A DNA stretch of 64,000 bases. Source: Bradyrhizobium sp. RP6 (GTDB lineage: Bacteria > Pseudomonadota > Alphaproteobacteria > Rhizobiales > Xanthobacteraceae). Position numbers and translations under genes: made by a program. Numbering within the stretch: position 1 is the stretch's first letter; each line of letters starts with the position of its first letter. Below are positions 1-8,594 of the stretch, piece after piece. The DNA lies in contig NZ_RQIT01000022.1 of the NCBI RefSeq assembly GCF_003837805.1, positions 58,555-122,554 on the forward strand, in the 5' to 3' direction. Below the pieces are notes generated by a model that saw only the letters and a list, made by a program, of their open reading frames with translations, was not told where the DNA came from and ran no database searches.

Positions 1-140
1 ATGATGATCTCGCGCTCGGCCGCAAACAGCTCGCGACTGTCGATCCGGCTCCCCCGCATGGTGACGGTTCTCGTTGTCGCAGAAGCACTTCCCGCCGGCC
101 CCGCCGTGACGCCGCTGCTGTCTCCGGATGTTGCTGACAT
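1..140 (-). CDS. hmuP: Haem uptake regulator HmuP/HemP (partial)
   Basis: Small haem-uptake protein of the HemP/HmuP family, read leftwards and cut by the window edge after 46 codons. Residues 31-46 read SRIDSRELFAAEREII, the family's signature; a short basic C-terminus should follow outside the window. In Bradyrhizobium, HmuP is known as a coactivator working with the iron regulator Irr at haem-utilisation promoters, and its divergent position opposite hmuR fits that role. The ATG at 140 was chosen as start. An in-frame ATG at 59 exists, and neither has a clear Shine-Dalgarno sequence, so the N-terminal length is uncertain. Confidence 0.8.
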   Translation of the reverse strand, partial: MSATSGDSSGVTAGPAGSASATTRTVTMRGSRIDSRELFAAEREII

Positions 141-401
141 TGTGTTGTGATGCGCTTTCGAAATTTCAGATCTAGCTTGTCCTGTATAAGCGGCGCGAGG
201 CGTATTCCAACGGCCCCAACTTACAATCGATATAAACTGCAGTCAGTTGTCATTGACCGTCAGAGTGTTGCCCCGTAACCAATCATGGCAGCGGGTGACG
301 TCCCCGCGGTTTGAGAAGATCAGCCAGCCAGTCGTTCGCGTTGCGAACGCGCGCCAGCCAAGTAACTCCAAAACTAAAGCGAAGTGCAGGCTGGGGCTGA
401 T
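141..401. promoter_or_regulatory. Divergent hmuP-hmuR control region
   Basis: About 260 bases separate the divergent hmuP and hmuR starts and must hold both promoters. A perfect short inverted repeat lies at 334-348 (GTTCGC, 3-base loop, GCGAAC), about 55 bases before the hmuR start, and could form a leader hairpin. An Irr-type iron control element is expected here from known Bradyrhizobium haem genes, but no convincing match to a TTTAGAA/TTCTAAA-like palindrome was seen. The regulatory assignment rests on position. Confidence 0.5.
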
Positions 402-2750
402 ATGGCTGACGGGGCTAGGTATTCGCGCGCCCTGATTTTGGGCGCGTCGGTGGTTTCAATTGCAGCAGCGATGACGGAGGGCAGTCTCGCGCAGGCCGCA
501 TCGCCGCAAACTGAAAGTGCGGCGTCGGAGCGGCCGAAGCAGGCAAAGCGCAAGCCGGCCAAACCGCAGGCGGCGCAGCAGGCAACGCCCGATGTCATGA
601 ATGCACACGCGCAAGTCGGCGGTACTGCACCCGTGCAGACGCTCGATACCATCACGGTCGCCGCGACCAAGACTCCGGAACGGGCGATCGATGCCCTCGC
701 GCCCGTCAGCTCGATTTCGCTGGACAAGATCCAGGGACTCCAGCCGAACCGGCTGTCGGACATCTTCTACGCCATTCCCGGCGTATCGTTTCAGGAGCGC
801 GGCGACGATCCCGCGACCGTCATCAACATTCGCGGCTTGCAGGATTTCGGGCGCGTCGCGGTCGTCGTCGATGGCGCGCGGCAGAACTATCAGCGTACCG
901 GGCACAACGCCAACGGCTCCTTCTTCCTCGATCCCGAGTTGATCGGCGGGGTCGATGTCTTGCGCGGACCTACCGCCAACATCTACGGCTCCGGCGCGAT
1001 CGGCGGTCTGGTCTCGTTCCGCACCAAGGACATCAACGACGTGCTGCGCCCCGGCGAGCGCTGGGGCGTCGATCTCTCGGGCTCCTACGGCTCCAACAAC
1101 AATCGCGGCCTCGGTTCGGTGTTCGGCGGCGTGCGCGCCACGCCCGACGTCGATGTCTTCGGCGGCGCGGTCTACCGCACCCAAGGCGATTACAAGGACG
1201 GCAACGGCACCGAGATCGGCAACACCGGCAACCAGGTCGAGGCCGGGTTGATGAAGCTCACGGTGCGGCCGGCTCTCGGTCACGAGGTCAAGTTCGGCGC
1301 CGTCTTCCAAGACTATCAATACGATATCGGCCAGTTCAACCGCGGTCCGGTGGCGACGGCGGCCCAGCGCGCGCTTTATCAGGGCTCGTCGGTGTACGCT
1401 TCCGATGCGAAGAATTACACCGGCACCATCACCTGGAACTATTCGCTGCCGAGCGACAATCTGTTCGACTGGCACATGTCGATCTACGGCAATCGCGTCG
1501 ACAACGACCAGACCAAGACCTATCACTATTCCACGTCCGGCGCCGCCTATTGCGGGACGGGCAATTTCGGCAACAACATTTCGGGTTGTGTCGGCGACAA
1601 GCGCGGCTATGTCCTCGATACCTACGGCATCGACGTCAACAACACCACGCGATTCAACGTGGGCGACTGGCGCAACGCCGTCACCTGGGGCATCGACGCC
1701 TTCCAGGACGATGTGATCACGACCGACAGCCGCGGCAATTCAAACATCACGACGCCGAGCGGCATCCGCACCGTGTCGGGTGGTTTCCTTCAGCTGAAGC
1801 AGAACTACGGCACCTGGTTCGAGGCGGTGAGCGCGATCCGCTATGACCGCTACGACCTCGATTCGGGGCGGACCAGCGCCGGCGGCGACCGCTTCTCGCC
1901 GAAGATCACCCTCGGTTTCACGCCTGTGCCAGGCTTCCAGCCCTATGTCAGCTACGCCGAAGGCTATCGCGCGCCCTCGATCACCGAGACGGTGATTTCC
2001 GGCGCACATGCGACTGGTGGCGGACCGGCCTTCTTTCCCTGTCCAGACGGTACCGTCGGGCTGTTCTGCTTCCTGCCCAACCCGAATCTTCGTCCCGAGG
2101 TCGGCAGGAACAAGGAAGTCGGCATCAACCTGAAGTACGACAACATCTTCAGCGCCAACGACTCGTTCCGCGGCAAGATCAATCTCTTCCGCAACGATGT
2201 CAGCGACTACATCGACCTCGTTGCTTCCACGCCGGTGCCGACCGGGTTCAGCTCGTTCAGCCAGTACTACCAGTATCAGAACATCGCCAACGCTCGCATC
2301 CAGGGCTTCGAGGCTGAGACGATGTACGATGCCGGCGACTGGTTTATCGGCGTCGCCGGGCACTACATCCAGGGCAAGAACGTCGCCACCAATATCGGGC
2401 TCGCAACCATCACCCCACGTAAGGTCGTCACGACCGGCGGTGTCCGCCTGCTCGATCGCACGCTGATCCTGTCGGCTCAGTGGGCCTCGTTCGGTCCCAA
2501 CAACGACGTCCCCGCGGGCTATCTGCCGGCGACCGGCTACGAATTGGTCAACCTGTACCTGACCTACAACGCTACCAAGGACATCGTGTTCACGGCGTCG
2601 ATCGACAATCTCTTGAACCAGTACTATCGGCCTTACGCCGTTCCCGGCAGCTCAACCGACGGCACGTCGCAGAACGACGTGCTGTGGTCGAGCCCGGGCC
2701 CGGGCAGGGTTTACAAGGCCGGCATGAAGATCCACTTCGGAGGTGCGTAA
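402..2750 (+). CDS. hmuR: TonB-dependent haem/haemoglobin receptor HmuR
   Basis: Outer-membrane gated beta-barrel that imports haem using energy from TonB-ExbBD. The 782-residue product has a signal peptide (about residues 1-32), a TonB box at 82-86 (DTITV), a plug domain with INIRG, and a barrel ending in an aromatic-containing strand. Haem-receptor hallmarks are present: a FRAP-like box (YRAP, 522-525), an NPNL box (560-563) and a histidine between them (H536), a known haem ligand position in HemR-type receptors. An in-frame GTG at 384 is an alternative start; ATG 402 gives the more normal signal peptide. It leads a same-strand cluster with hmuQ, hutX and exbBD-tonB. Confidence 0.92.
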   Translation: MADGARYSRALILGASVVSIAAAMTEGSLAQAASPQTESAASERPKQAKRKPAKPQAAQQATPDVMNAHAQVGGTAPVQTLDTITVAATKTPERAIDALAPVSSISLDKIQGLQPNRLSDIFYAIPGVSFQERGDDPATVINIRGLQDFGRVAVVVDGARQNYQRTGHNANGSFFLDPELIGGVDVLRGPTANIYGSGAIGGLVSFRTKDINDVLRPGERWGVDLSGSYGSNNNRGLGSVFGGVRATPDVDVFGGAVYRTQGDYKDGNGTEIGNTGNQVEAGLMKLTVRPALGHEVKFGAVFQDYQYDIGQFNRGPVATAAQRALYQGSSVYASDAKNYTGTITWNYSLPSDNLFDWHMSIYGNRVDNDQTKTYHYSTSGAAYCGTGNFGNNISGCVGDKRGYVLDTYGIDVNNTTRFNVGDWRNAVTWGIDAFQDDVITTDSRGNSNITTPSGIRTVSGGFLQLKQNYGTWFEAVSAIRYDRYDLDSGRTSAGGDRFSPKITLGFTPVPGFQPYVSYAEGYRAPSITETVISGAHATGGGPAFFPCPDGTVGLFCFLPNPNLRPEVGRNKEVGINLKYDNIFSANDSFRGKINLFRNDVSDYIDLVASTPVPTGFSSFSQYYQYQNIANARIQGFEAETMYDAGDWFIGVAGHYIQGKNVATNIGLATITPRKVVTTGGVRLLDRTLILSAQWASFGPNNDVPAGYLPATGYELVNLYLTYNATKDIVFTASIDNLLNQYYRPYAVPGSSTDGTSQNDVLWSSPGPGRVYKAGMKIHFGGA

Positions 2751-2786
2751 GCCGACCGGCGTCGCCGCAACACAACAACCTCCCGG

Positions 2787-2810
2787 GCCGCGCTGATGCT
2801 CCAGCGCGGC
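2787..2810 (+). other. Stem-loop in the hmuR-hmuQ gap
   Basis: A perfect 9-bp stem (GCCGCGCTG pairing with CAGCGCGGC) closes a 6-base loop, 37 bases after the hmuR stop and 39 before hmuQ. No strong T-run follows, so it looks more like an mRNA-stabilising or processing hairpin that could set hmuR and hmuQ levels apart than a full terminator. Confidence 0.5.
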
Positions 2811-2848
2811 TTCGGCGCGCTTTCACTTTGATCAGAAGGAGAGACCAA

Positions 2849-3184
2849 ATGTTCATCGCAATGAATCGTTTCCAGGTGAAGCCCGGCTCGGAAGCCGCGT
2901 TCGAGACCGTCTGGCGCACCCGGGAGTCCTATCTCGGCAGCATGGCGGGGTTCGTCGAATTCCATCTGCTCAGGGGGCCGGTCGCCGAGGACCACACGCT
3001 GTACTCCTCGCATACCGTGTGGGTCGACAAGGCGGCTTTCGAGGCCTGGACGCGTTCTGAGGAATTCCGCCGTGCTCATGCGCGCGCCGACAACAAGACC
3101 GGCGAGAGCCTCTATCTCGGCCACCCCAAGTTCGAGGGCTTCGAGGTCATCATGACCGAGGGCAAGACGAGCGCGGCCGCCTGA
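2849..3184 (+). CDS. hmuQ: Haem-degrading monooxygenase HmuQ (IsdG family)
   Basis: Small ABM-domain enzyme of 111 residues that opens imported haem and frees iron in the cytosol. The IsdG/IsdI catalytic triad is fully visible: N6, W67 and H77, at the spacing found in characterised members. Start ATG 2849 follows a strong AAGGAG ribosome site. Bradyrhizobium is known to have two such enzymes, HmuQ beside hmuR and HmuD elsewhere; position makes HmuQ the better name. Iron-dependent control through the hmuR promoter is likely. Confidence 0.88.
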   Translation: MFIAMNRFQVKPGSEAAFETVWRTRESYLGSMAGFVEFHLLRGPVAEDHTLYSSHTVWVDKAAFEAWTRSEEFRRAHARADNKTGESLYLGHPKFEGFEVIMTEGKTSAAA

Positions 3185-3207
3185 GACGGCGAGCCAGGGA
3201 GTCGGAC

Positions 3208-3723
3208 ATGCTGAGCACGGATCTCGCCGATCTCAGGGCGCATATGGCGGACAATCCCGGCGCGGTGATCGAGGATGTTGCGCGCGAGCGCAGCGTCACT
3301 CCGCGTGCGGTGATCGAGGCGCTGCCACCGTCCATGGTGCGCATGGGGAGCGGCGAGCATTTTGCCGCCGCCATGAAGGACATCGCAGAATGGGGCGAGG
3401 TCACCCTGATCGTCCACACCGATGATGCGATCTTCGAGTTCACCGGGACCGTTCCCGCGGGCGAGATCGGCCGCGGCTATTTCAACCTGACGCAGCCAAA
3501 GGGCCTGCATGGCCATCTCCGCCACGAGCGCTGCGCAGGCATCGCCTTCGTCGAGCGGCCCTTCATGGGTAAGTCCTCGGCCTTCGTTGCGTTCGTCAAC
3601 GCCGACGGCGGCATCATGTTCAAGGTCTTCGTCGGCCGGGACGAGACCCGGGCGCTACGCGGAGACCAATTGGCGCGGTTTCGGCAACTTACGGACCGGA
3701 TCGCGGCCGCCCCAGAGGCGTAG
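3208..3723 (+). CDS. hutX: Cytosolic haem carrier HutX/ChuX-like
   Basis: 171-residue protein matching the HutX/ChuX haem-utilisation carrier family: a helical N-terminal part (residues 1-45, including a VARERSVTPRAVIEALP segment), then the split-barrel haem-binding fold with WGEVTLIVHT and a GYFNLTQPKGLHGHLR segment. Family members receive haem after import and pass it to degrading or using enzymes. ATG 3208 is preceded by AGGGAG. It lies 23 bases after hmuQ and 27 before exbB, so the genes are probably cotranscribed. Confidence 0.85.
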   Translation: MLSTDLADLRAHMADNPGAVIEDVARERSVTPRAVIEALPPSMVRMGSGEHFAAAMKDIAEWGEVTLIVHTDDAIFEFTGTVPAGEIGRGYFNLTQPKGLHGHLRHERCAGIAFVERPFMGKSSAFVAFVNADGGIMFKVFVGRDETRALRGDQLARFRQLTDRIAAAPEA

Positions 3724-3750
3724 CTCGTTTCAATCGGACGGGAGATCGGG

Positions 3751-4527
3751 ATGCAGCGCAATTCCAGGCTTCGGCATGCAATCCTAGCCATCGCGTTGGC
3801 GCTCGCGCCGGCACCGGCCTTCGCGATCGACGAGGCCCTGCTGCCGCGCAATCTGTCGCCCTGGGGCATGTTCCTCAGTGCCGACATCATCGTGAAGACG
3901 GTGATGGTCGGGCTCGCCATCGCGTCGCTGGTGACGTGGACGGTGTGGCTCGCCAAGACTATCGAGCTGCGCCGCAAGGGCTCACTCGCCGGGCAGCGGA
4001 CGCGCGCCCTCGAGGGCAACATGACGCTGGCCGAGGCATCGGCGCGGACCGGCGACGCGCGCGACGCAGTCGCGCAGCTGATCCAGTCCTGCGCCAGGGA
4101 GGCCGAGCTCTCCGGCGGCACCCTCGACGACGGCCTGCAGGAGCGCGTCGCGTTGCGGCTGGAGCGGGTCGAGGCGGCGATGTCCAGGCAGATTGCGCGC
4201 GGCACCGGCGTGCTCGCGACCATCGGCGCCATCGCGCCGTTCGTCGGCCTGTTCGGCACCGTCTGGGGCATCATGGATTCCTTCATCGGCATCTCCGAGA
4301 GCCACACCACCAGCCTCGCGGTGGTCGCGCCCGGCATTGCGGAAGCGTTGCTCGCGACCGCGCTCGGGCTCGTCGCCGCGATTCCGGCCGTCGTGATCTA
4401 CAATCACCTCGTCCGCGGCATCGCCAATTACCGCGCTTTGCTCGGCGACGCCTCGGCGCAGCTGATGCTGCTGGTGAGCCGCCAGCGCGACCACGGCCAT
4501 TTCCGTCTGGCCCGGGCGGCGGAGTAG
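3751..4527 (+). CDS. exbB: TonB-system proton channel protein ExbB
   Basis: Inner-membrane component that, with ExbD, turns the proton gradient into TonB movement. The 258 residues begin with a signal-like segment (MQRNSRLRHAILAIALALA), then a membrane helix at about 47-70 and the MotA/TolQ/ExbB core with two further helices (ATIGAIAPFVGLFGTVWGI and the later ALLATALGLVAAIPAVVIY). The extra N-terminal signal-like stretch is common in alphaproteobacterial ExbB. It ends three bases before exbD. Confidence 0.92.
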   Translation: MQRNSRLRHAILAIALALAPAPAFAIDEALLPRNLSPWGMFLSADIIVKTVMVGLAIASLVTWTVWLAKTIELRRKGSLAGQRTRALEGNMTLAEASARTGDARDAVAQLIQSCAREAELSGGTLDDGLQERVALRLERVEAAMSRQIARGTGVLATIGAIAPFVGLFGTVWGIMDSFIGISESHTTSLAVVAPGIAEALLATALGLVAAIPAVVIYNHLVRGIANYRALLGDASAQLMLLVSRQRDHGHFRLARAAE

Positions 4528-4530
4528 GCC

Positions 4531-4971
4531 ATGGCCGCCAAGCTCGGGACATCGAAGCTCCGCTCCCGCGGTGACGCGAGCGATCTCGAAGTTACCCACG
4601 AGATCAACGTCACGCCATTCATCGACGTGATGCTGGTGCTGCTGATCATCTTCATGGTGGCCGCACCGCTCGCCACGGTCGACATCGGCGTCGATCTGCC
4701 GGCGACGGCCGCCGAGCCGGCGCCGCGGCCGGACAAGCCGGTCTTCGTCACCGTCAGGCCGGATCTTTCGATTGCGGTGGGTGAGGAACTCGTGGACCGC
4801 GAGGCGCTCGGCAGCTCGCTTGCCGCCGCCACCAAGGGCCGCAAGGACGAGCGCATCTATCTGCGCGCCGACAAGGCGGTCTCCTATGGCGACCTGATGG
4901 AGGTGATGAACACCTTACGCAATGCCGGCTATCTCAAGGTCGCGCTGGTCGGCCTCGACGGACGCAGCTGA
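4531..4971 (+). CDS. exbD: TonB-system proton channel protein ExbD
   Basis: 146-residue TolR/ExbD protein with one membrane helix at about 30-50. The proton-carrying aspartate is D32 in TPFIDVMLVLL, matching D25 of E. coli ExbD. The rest is the periplasmic domain, ending VALVGLDGRS. The stop overlaps the tonB start by one base (TGATG), indicating translational coupling. Confidence 0.93.
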   Translation: MAAKLGTSKLRSRGDASDLEVTHEINVTPFIDVMLVLLIIFMVAAPLATVDIGVDLPATAAEPAPRPDKPVFVTVRPDLSIAVGEELVDREALGSSLAAATKGRKDERIYLRADKAVSYGDLMEVMNTLRNAGYLKVALVGLDGRS

Positions 4972-5801
4972 TGGCCGCGAACGCGTTTGCCCTGCACGAG
5001 CCGCTCTGCGAACGCGACGGCGCGCGCTGGGGTGTCTCGGCGGCCGTGATCGTGGTGTTGCATGTGGCTGCCGCGCTGCTTGCGACGAGCTGGCTCAGGT
5101 CGCAGCCCGAACAGGGCGTCAGCCTGCCGGCGATCTTGATCGACATGGCCCCGGTGACCTCGGCGCCGCAGCCGACGCAGGACGACGTCGCCCCAGGACC
5201 GGTGATGCAAGAGGCCGACGCCTCGCCGCCGGAACCCGTACAGCAGCAGGCCGTCGACGACACCGTCGCGCCGACGCCGCCGCAGGAGAAGCCGGACGTC
5301 GTCGCGCCACCGGAGCAGAAGCTGGAGCCGACGCCGGCCAAGCCCGAGCCGGCGAAGATGGTGCCGGTCGAAAGGCCCGCCCCAGTGAAGCCGAAGGCGG
5401 TTCGCCGCGAGGCGAAGAGGCCGTCGGAAGCGACGCCCGCCCCCCGCACCAGCGCGCCGCCGCGCGCCGAGCGCGATGCGCCGATGGCATCTGCCATGAA
5501 TGCGGGTGCGATGGCCTCCGCGATTGCATCCTACAATCAACGCGTCCGCGCGCATCTGATGCGCTTCCACCAATATCCGTCAGGTGGGGGCGACCAGCGC
5601 GGCGTCGCGCGGCTGAGCTTCACCCTCAGCCGCAGCGGGCAAGTCACGTCCAGCCGCCTCGGCGGCTCGTCAGGCGTCGCCGTCTTCGACGCCCAGGCCA
5701 TGGCGATGATCCGCCAAGCCTCGCCGTTCCCGCCGATCCCGGACGAGATCAAGAACGGTTCGATGAGCTTTTCGATCCCGGTGGAGTTCACGGTGAGGTG
5801 A
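4971..5801 (+). CDS. tonB: Energy transducer TonB
   Basis: 276-residue TonB. A membrane anchor near residues 17-40 (VSAAVIVVLHVAAALLATS) carries the conserved histidine. It is followed by a long Pro/Glu/Lys-rich periplasmic spacer (about 60-165) and a C-terminal TonB domain beginning VRAHLMRFHQYP and including GVARLSFTLSRSGQV. It contacts the HmuR TonB box. Last gene of the haem cluster; the next gene is convergent. Confidence 0.92.
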   Translation: MAANAFALHEPLCERDGARWGVSAAVIVVLHVAAALLATSWLRSQPEQGVSLPAILIDMAPVTSAPQPTQDDVAPGPVMQEADASPPEPVQQQAVDDTVAPTPPQEKPDVVAPPEQKLEPTPAKPEPAKMVPVERPAPVKPKAVRREAKRPSEATPAPRTSAPPRAERDAPMASAMNAGAMASAIASYNQRVRAHLMRFHQYPSGGGDQRGVARLSFTLSRSGQVTSSRLGGSSGVAVFDAQAMAMIRQASPFPPIPDEIKNGSMSFSIPVEFTVR

Positions 5802-5901
5802 GGATGCTCGCTCACACCCATCGACGGTCTGACGTGCAAAGGGTGCGAGGGGTTGGCTTCGCGCGACCTCATTGAGCGTGAGGGACTGAAGTTCTATCCT
5901 C

Positions 5902-5980
5902 GTCATTGCGAGCGCAGCGAAGCAATCCAGACTGTCTCCGTCGAAAAGATTCTGGATTGCTTCGCTGCGCTCGCAATGAC
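5902..5980. repeat. Dispersed palindromic repeat, class A (perfect 30-bp arms)
   Basis: Perfect 30-base inverted arms at 5902-5931 and 5951-5980 (starting GTCATTGCGAGCGCAGCG) around a 19-base spacer. A second copy lies at 52628-52705. It sits between convergent tonB and the phytase-like gene, and its transcript would fold into a long hairpin able to end or protect both messages. Confidence 0.85.
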
Positions 5981-6007
5981 GGAGGATGAGGCCGCTGTCA
6001 TTTCCAA

Positions 6008-6033
6008 CCCTCTCCCCGCAAGCGGGGAGAGGG
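6008..6033. repeat. Short palindrome, class B (CCCTCTCCCCGC)
   Basis: Perfect 12-bp arms with an AA loop, just downstream of the minus-strand phytase-like gene. Related CTCTCCCGC palindromes recur at 62564-62690 and 63444-63515, so this is a dispersed family rather than a unique terminator. Confidence 0.75.
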
Positions 6034-6050
6034 AGAGGAGAGAACTCGTC

Positions 6051-7406
6051 CTACTTCGCCTTCAGGAAATCCGCGACCTCGAGCAGTACGAACTCGTTGT
6101 CGTCGGCCTTGTTGGGGTCGCGGCTGGAGGAGAACGGCAGGTTGTTGTCGTTGCCGACGATGATGTGGGTCTCGTCGACGCGATCGACGTTCTCGATGGT
6201 GAAGAACGGGAAGGTGTAGACGCCGTCGTTGAGCGGCTTCTTCGCCTTCTTGTCGGGATCCCTGATCTTCATCAGGTCGATATAGCCGATCTTGCGCACG
6301 GGCTTGCCGACATTGGCGTCGGTCAGCTCGATCTTGTAGACGCGCTTGAACTTGGCGAGGTCAGGGAAGCAGCTCTCGCCGCGGGTGCCTTGCGGGCAGG
6401 CCTTGTCCGCCGTGCCTTCGCCGTTGTCGCGCTCGATGACGAGGCCGGAGGCCTGATCGATCATGTTGAAGTCGCCGATGGCGTTGCCGTTCTGCTCGAA
6501 CACATACTGCCAGTAGCGGCCGGTGAACTTCTCCGCGGCGACGTCGAATTCGAGGATGCGGGCGGCTTCCTTGCCGTCGACCTTCTCCCAGTCCTTCTTC
6601 TCGGCATCCCACAGCGGTCCTTCGAGCAGGCCGTAGAGGAACTTGCCGTCTTTGGACGCGGCGAAGCCCTCATAGCCCTTGGAGCGGCGGAGATTGACAT
6701 TGGTGTAGGTCGCGCCCGGCGCACCGGGCGTCGCGACGGCCCAATTGTCCGGCGAACGCACCGGCTTGCCGTCGGCAACCGTGTCGAACACGCCGAGGAT
6801 CTTGCCCGACTTGTCGGCCTTCAGGATATAGGGGCCGAACTCGTCGCCGATCCAGAAAGAGTCCCCGACGATCTGGAAGCCTTCGGTGTCGAAATCGGAG
6901 CCGGTGAGATAGCGCTTCCGGGTATCCTCATGCACGATGCGGAAGGGCACCTTCTTGTCGGGATCGTGCAGGAAGATGGTTTCCTGTCGCTCGATCTTGC
7001 CGCTCGCCCAATCCATCTTGTAGCGGTTCAGGTACAGCATCGAGTCCGGCGAGTTGGCGCGCGCACCCATGCCATTGTCAGTGATGACCCAGAAGCTGCC
7101 GTCGGGCATGGTCTTGATGCCCGAATGCCCCTGGAGCGGCTGGCCCTTGAACGGCAGCGACACGCCCGTCGGTCGCTCGTAGGACTTGCCCATGACGGTG
7201 CCAAGCGCGTCGACCCGCTTGCCGGTGGTGTATTTGCCTGCGGTCTTGAGATCGGCGGGTGCGTCAGCCGGCACATCGATGAACGAGCTGGCTGGCATCA
7301 CCACGTGGCCGGCGAGCTTGGCCGGGAATTCGCCTTCGCTCTGCGCCAGCGCAGAACTGGCGGTGAGAATGATCATTGCGACGGTGCTGAGAAAAGTCGC
7401 GCGCAT
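6051..7406 (-). CDS. Secreted esterase-like phytase-family protein
   Basis: 451-residue protein with a signal peptide (about 1-21, ending SSALA) and a beta-propeller-type body matching the esterase-like-activity-of-phytase family: GHSGIKTMPDGSFWVITDNG near the start, DTEGFQIVGDSFWIGDEFGP in the middle and a C-terminal NNLPFSSSRDPNKADDNEF. The family is periplasmic or extracellular; phosphate-ester hydrolysis is inferred from the family name and substrate is unknown. ATG 7406 is supported by AGGGG upstream. A 51-codon upstream extension is open but lacks an initiation signal. Confidence 0.8.
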   Translation of the reverse strand: MRATFLSTVAMIILTASSALAQSEGEFPAKLAGHVVMPASSFIDVPADAPADLKTAGKYTTGKRVDALGTVMGKSYERPTGVSLPFKGQPLQGHSGIKTMPDGSFWVITDNGMGARANSPDSMLYLNRYKMDWASGKIERQETIFLHDPDKKVPFRIVHEDTRKRYLTGSDFDTEGFQIVGDSFWIGDEFGPYILKADKSGKILGVFDTVADGKPVRSPDNWAVATPGAPGATYTNVNLRRSKGYEGFAASKDGKFLYGLLEGPLWDAEKKDWEKVDGKEAARILEFDVAAEKFTGRYWQYVFEQNGNAIGDFNMIDQASGLVIERDNGEGTADKACPQGTRGESCFPDLAKFKRVYKIELTDANVGKPVRKIGYIDLMKIRDPDKKAKKPLNDGVYTFPFFTIENVDRVDETHIIVGNDNNLPFSSSRDPNKADDNEFVLLEVADFLKAK

Positions 7407-7498
7407 GTGCGTCCCCTGTTGGCGGACGCAACGCTTATGGGGACGGTGCATTGCAGTTTTGTGAAGCCGGGTCAAACGCCGCAGCCGCCCGCGGCGCG

Positions 7499-8470
7499 TC
7501 ACACGCCTTCGTAGACCAGCCTGGTGAAATAGCCGGGATCTACGACGAACTGCCCCCATTTCGCGTCGAACGCTGCGGTCGGCTTGGCGGCAACAGCCTC
7601 GTCCCGGGTCTTGCCCTGCTTCTTGAGGTTGCCGACATTGTCGCGGATGGCAACCAGCATGTCGCGGAATTCCTGGAGTTCGGCTTTATTGCTGACGGGC
7701 TTGCCGTGACCAGGAATGATGATGGTATCGCTCTTGGTCGCGGCGAGATTGGCGTCAGATGCCGAGATCATGCCATCGATGCTGCCGCCAGTGGAATAGT
7801 CGATGAAGGGATAGATGCCGTTCCAGTAGGTATCGCCCGCATGCAGGATATTGGCCTCCGCCAACCAGACGGAAATGTCGCTATCGGTGTGTGCGGGTCC
7901 GTAGTGCTTTAGCAAGATCGATGCGCCGTTGAGCTTCAGCTTGTGCTCCTTGGCGAAGACCTCGGCCGGTAGGGCACCGGCGGGAGCGGGGAGGAAATTG
8001 TAGTCCCAGTCCTCGACCCGCTGAATGCCGGAAAGATGCTTGCGCGTGTTCTCGTGGGCTACGATCTTCGCGCCCGCCGCATGCAGCCACTCATTGCCGT
8101 CGGCATGGTCGAAGTGCCAGTGCGTGTTGATCAGATGCGTGACCGGCTCGCCACCGAGTTCGGCCAGCGCCTTGCTGAGCTGCGGCCGCGACACGCCGAT
8201 TCCGGCATCGACCAGCACCTTGCCGTCTGGCCCGGTCAGGACGGCGATGTTGCCTCCGGACCCCTCGAGCACGCTGACGTCGTTGCGCAGCTTGTAAGTC
8301 GTGATAGGCGCTGCTGCAGCGCTGTCCTTGATCAAGCTGACGATGCCTCGGGCCTCGGCATAGGCCTGACGCGGCGTGAGCCAACCCGCGGTGGTCGCGA
8401 ACGTTGCGCCACCGACGCAACACAAGCAGAAGCCGCGTCGGGATAACGAATTGAGTTTTGGCGATGCCAT
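7499..8470 (-). CDS. Tat-exported metallo-beta-lactamase-fold hydrolase
   Basis: 323-residue MBL-fold protein. Twin arginines at 11-12 (SRRGFCLCC) and a following hydrophobic stretch indicate Tat export with a folded, metal-loaded enzyme. The metal motif HxHxDH is intact at 117-122 (HWHFDH); a later NIPGHGKPV-like loop (IIIPGHGKPV) completes the site. Such proteins include periplasmic quinoprotein-relay and hydrolase-like members; substrate not predictable. It lies 92 bases upstream of the phytase-like gene on the same strand, perhaps in one unit. Confidence 0.8.
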   Translation of the reverse strand: MASPKLNSLSRRGFCLCCVGGATFATTAGWLTPRQAYAEARGIVSLIKDSAAAAPITTYKLRNDVSVLEGSGGNIAVLTGPDGKVLVDAGIGVSRPQLSKALAELGGEPVTHLINTHWHFDHADGNEWLHAAGAKIVAHENTRKHLSGIQRVEDWDYNFLPAPAGALPAEVFAKEHKLKLNGASILLKHYGPAHTDSDISVWLAEANILHAGDTYWNGIYPFIDYSTGGSIDGMISASDANLAATKSDTIIIPGHGKPVSNKAELQEFRDMLVAIRDNVGNLKKQGKTRDEAVAAKPTAAFDAKWGQFVVDPGYFTRLVYEGV

Positions 8471-8594
8471 GCAATGCTCGCTTTCGCGCGATCATCGACG
8501 GCGCCGGCGATCGACGTCGTCTTCTGCGTGGCAGGTGGGACCGAAAGCGTGAAGCGGTCTATCACGATCGCACGATCGCTTGCGAAACCGCTGT

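Noticed and set aside
141..383. Irr-type iron control element
   Set aside because: Expected from the genus, but no convincing palindrome was seen, so it is not listed as a site.
5853..7514. 553-codon open frame opposite the phytase-like gene
   Set aside because: Antisense shadow of a high-GC gene: Val/Asp/Glu-rich with no domain, while the other strand has a signal peptide, ribosome site and family motifs.
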